From the NCBI GenBank assembly GCA_024644505.1, contig JAHEHQ010000118.1:1-7624 (forward strand): DNA of 7,624 nucleotides, written 5' to 3'. Positions 6,509 through 7,624 of the stretch are shown one piece after another. Each line of letters starts with the position of its first letter. Position 1 is the stretch's first letter. The translations under genes and the position numbers were made by a program. The DNA is from Gammaproteobacteria bacterium. Lineage in GTDB: Bacteria; Pseudomonadota; Gammaproteobacteria; Chromatiales; Chromatiaceae. The notes under the pieces are model-generated. The model was not told where the DNA came from, ran no database searches, and saw only the letters and a list, made by a program, of their open reading frames with translations.

Positions 6509-7159
6509 CTACTTTTCACTCAGGGGAAAGGGCTCCAGATCAGAGGCGATCCGTTGGTTCAAATCACTTACCCAATGGGGCACCACGCCATTCGAGTCCC
6601 CCGGGGGATAAACTCTGAAATCGCGAGGCGCAATGATGACATCGACATTTTCCTTACCGACGAGCGCGGTCATGACGAACAATTCCTCGACGGCGCGGTC
6701 ACCCATGGCGAGACAACCCTTCGAGACATCACGGCCGTGAATGTAGATATCACCGCCGAGGCGTTTCCGGCCATCCAGGGCGGCCATCTCCCTGTCGAAG
6801 GCGTTCGGATAATCCAGCTTCATCGACAAATGAAATGCACTGTTGGGGTTGAGCCCTACAACATCATAGCGACCTTCGGGAACCTGCCGGTCCCCTTCGA
6901 ACAACTTGGGTCCCGGGTGACCGCTCAAGCCCCTGATCGGGTAATCACGGATGTGCAGCCACCCGCCCCCCGAACTGACCCAAAGCTCGAGGGTACGGGT
7001 TTCCTTTATTGCCAACAGGGTCGCCGCCTGGGGAGGCCACTGCGCACCCGCAAAACGGAAACGGGGGCCAAGCCTGTCCGATACCGGTTTCTCCAGCCTG
7101 TTAACAACGCTGTCGACAGTCTGTTTCATCGTCCCCTCTGAAAAAGCAGATCCATTCAT
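6509..7159 (-). CDS. L,D-transpeptidase family protein (YkuD domain, YafK-like)
   Basis: YkuD-fold enzymes use a cysteine to form or break L,D bonds in murein in the periplasm. The active-site motif is I-H141-G-R-D-V-S-K-G-C149-L-A-M, with Cys149 the nucleophile (216-residue numbering). The sequence NPNSAFHLSMKLDYPNAFDR (104-123) upstream of it is typical of the YafK subgroup. E. coli YafK/DpaA removes Braun lipoprotein from peptidoglycan, so hydrolase or transpeptidase activity is open. The start is uncertain. The ATG at 7159 begins inside what looks like a signal peptide and has GGGA directly abutting it. The ATG at 7129 has GAGGGG with good spacing but would give a cytoplasmic enzyme. An in-frame extension to 7225 supplies the missing signal peptide. 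It precedes mrcB by 67 nt on the same strand and may be co-transcribed. Confidence 0.9.
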   Translation of the reverse strand: MNGSAFSEGTMKQTVDSVVNRLEKPVSDRLGPRFRFAGAQWPPQAATLLAIKETRTLELWVSSGGGWLHIRDYPIRGLSGHPGPKLFEGDRQVPEGRYDVVGLNPNSAFHLSMKLDYPNAFDREMAALDGRKRLGGDIYIHGRDVSKGCLAMGDRAVEELFVMTALVGKENVDVIIAPRDFRVYPPGDSNGVVPHWVSDLNQRIASDLEPFPLSEK

Positions 7160-7225
7160 TCCCAGAGCGACAATGACAAAGCTGATCGCCAGGACAGCCA
7201 GGCGGCTATTCGAGTGTAGGATAAT
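7160..7225 (-). other. In-frame 5' extension encoding the probable signal peptide of the L,D-transpeptidase
   Basis: Upstream of the ATG at 7159 the same frame stays open and encodes a short polar segment with an Arg, then LAVLAISFVIVALGM and a plausible cleavage site near SAFS. No ATG, GTG or TTG occurs in this frame back to a stop about 100 nt upstream of 7225. The best start is an ATT (7223-7225) with GAGGG (complement of 7234-7238) 8 nt before it. AUU starts are rare but known, for example in infC. A frameshift from the upstream ATG at 7283 is the alternative. Confidence 0.55.
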
Positions 7226-7353
7226 CTGATTTGCCCTCGTGGTATCTTGGCCGTTTCGGGCTGACCCGCAGTTGTTTAACCATAGAAGATCGAGTCTGGA
7301 TGAGATTCATGTCCCGGAAAATCCAATGAGTGCGGTATCATATCAAACCAGAC

Positions 7354-7624
7354 ATGGACAATAACGCCCATCAAAATTCGAACACGCTTTCGGTGGCCAT
7401 AACAGGGTCGGGCGGCAGCGGCGTGGTGACCAGCGGACAGGTACTGTTGCGGGCCGTGGCCAACGCGGGATATTACGGACTCATGGGCCGTTCGGCCGGC
7501 CCACAGATCCGCGGCGGGGAATCTGCGGTCATGCTGCGTACGGGTATCGAGCCCGTGGAATGCCTGGACGACCGATTCGACATACTGATGTCTCTGGACT
7601 GGCTCAACGTCAGCCGATTCGCCG
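7354..7624 (+). CDS. 2-oxoacid:ferredoxin oxidoreductase, gamma (or fused gamma-alpha) subunit, partial
   Basis: The 5' end of a gene is cut by the window edge, with 90 codons visible and no stop. After a short leader, residues 13-34 contain the glycine-rich AITGSGGSGVVTSGQVLLRA typical of the gamma domain of 2-oxoacid:ferredoxin oxidoreductases. GRSAGPQIRGGESAVMLR (45-62) follows and is also characteristic. These enzymes decarboxylate 2-oxoglutarate or pyruvate to the acyl-CoA with reduction of ferredoxin, or run in reverse in reductive carboxylation. The likeness is to proteins in which this domain precedes a fused alpha domain (KorA type), but the alpha part lies outside the window. A GTG at 7330, preceded by an in-frame TGA, is an alternative start. 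Neither start has a strong Shine-Dalgarno. The gene is divergent from the L,D-transpeptidase gene; the 128 nt between 7225 and 7354 show no convincing promoter. Confidence 0.87.
   Translation, partial: MDNNAHQNSNTLSVAITGSGGSGVVTSGQVLLRAVANAGYYGLMGRSAGPQIRGGESAVMLRTGIEPVECLDDRFDILMSLDWLNVSRFA

Noticed and set aside
6491..7141. Plus-strand open frame of 216 codons
   Set aside because: It mirrors the L,D-transpeptidase gene, which carries the YkuD active-site motif on the minus strand.
7206..7283. 25-codon minus-strand frame (start ATG 7283) upstream of the L,D-transpeptidase
   Set aside because: It has no ribosome-binding site and overlaps the signal-peptide region. It is kept only as a possible frameshifted start, not as a separate leader peptide.
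7226..7353. Divergent promoters between the L,D-transpeptidase and oxidoreductase genes
   Set aside because: TATGAT and TATCAT hexamers occur, but neither has an acceptable -35 at 16-18 nt, so no site is called. The small CGGG/CCCG hairpin at 7257-7268 is too short to interpret.

Overview
The window reads as chromosomal core DNA of a GC-rich gammaproteobacterium. The evidence is the yoaA-tsaB pair (adjacent also in Escherichia coli), the PBP1b gene mrcB overlapped by a TPR lipoprotein gene of the Pseudomonas LpoP type, and a YafK-like L,D-transpeptidase. The divergent gene at the right edge, a fused 2-oxoacid:ferredoxin oxidoreductase subunit, would suit an anaerobic, microaerobic or sulfur-oxidising (Chromatiales-like) lineage. 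That last placement is inference only.

Layout, left to right. Bases 1-93 hold a perfect hairpin and four copies of a heptamer, just downstream of tsaB. Six genes then lie on the minus strand, transcribed right to left: an L,D-transpeptidase (6509-7159, probably extending to 7225), mrcB (4060-6441), an lpoP-like lipoprotein gene (3539-4063, overlapping mrcB by 4 bases), a small gene with a PD-(D/E)XK-nuclease-like residue pattern (2978-3475), then, after a 269-bp nested inverted-repeat element (2711-2979), yoaA (768-2684) and tsaB (94-771, overlapping yoaA by 4 bases). A plus-strand gene starts at 7354 and runs off the window.

How the genes work together. The L,D-transpeptidase, PBP1b and the LpoP-like lipoprotein form an envelope group: a bifunctional peptidoglycan synthase, its likely outer-membrane activator and a murein-acting YkuD enzyme. 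YoaA (Fe-S helicase in DNA repair) and TsaB (t6A tRNA modification) are a translationally coupled housekeeping pair. The nuclease-like gene sits between the two groups without an obvious tie to either.

I see no defence island, CRISPR array, rRNA, tRNA or autonomous transposon, and no clear multi-gene undescribed system. The most interesting structure is the element at 2711-2979. It has terminal inverted repeats and two diverged copies of one hairpin unit in opposite orientation. Three stem base pairs differ between the copies by compensatory changes, which suggests selection on the fold. The second most interesting point is the L,D-transpeptidase: its apparent signal peptide is encoded upstream of the first ATG, in a frame with no ATG, GTG or TTG start.
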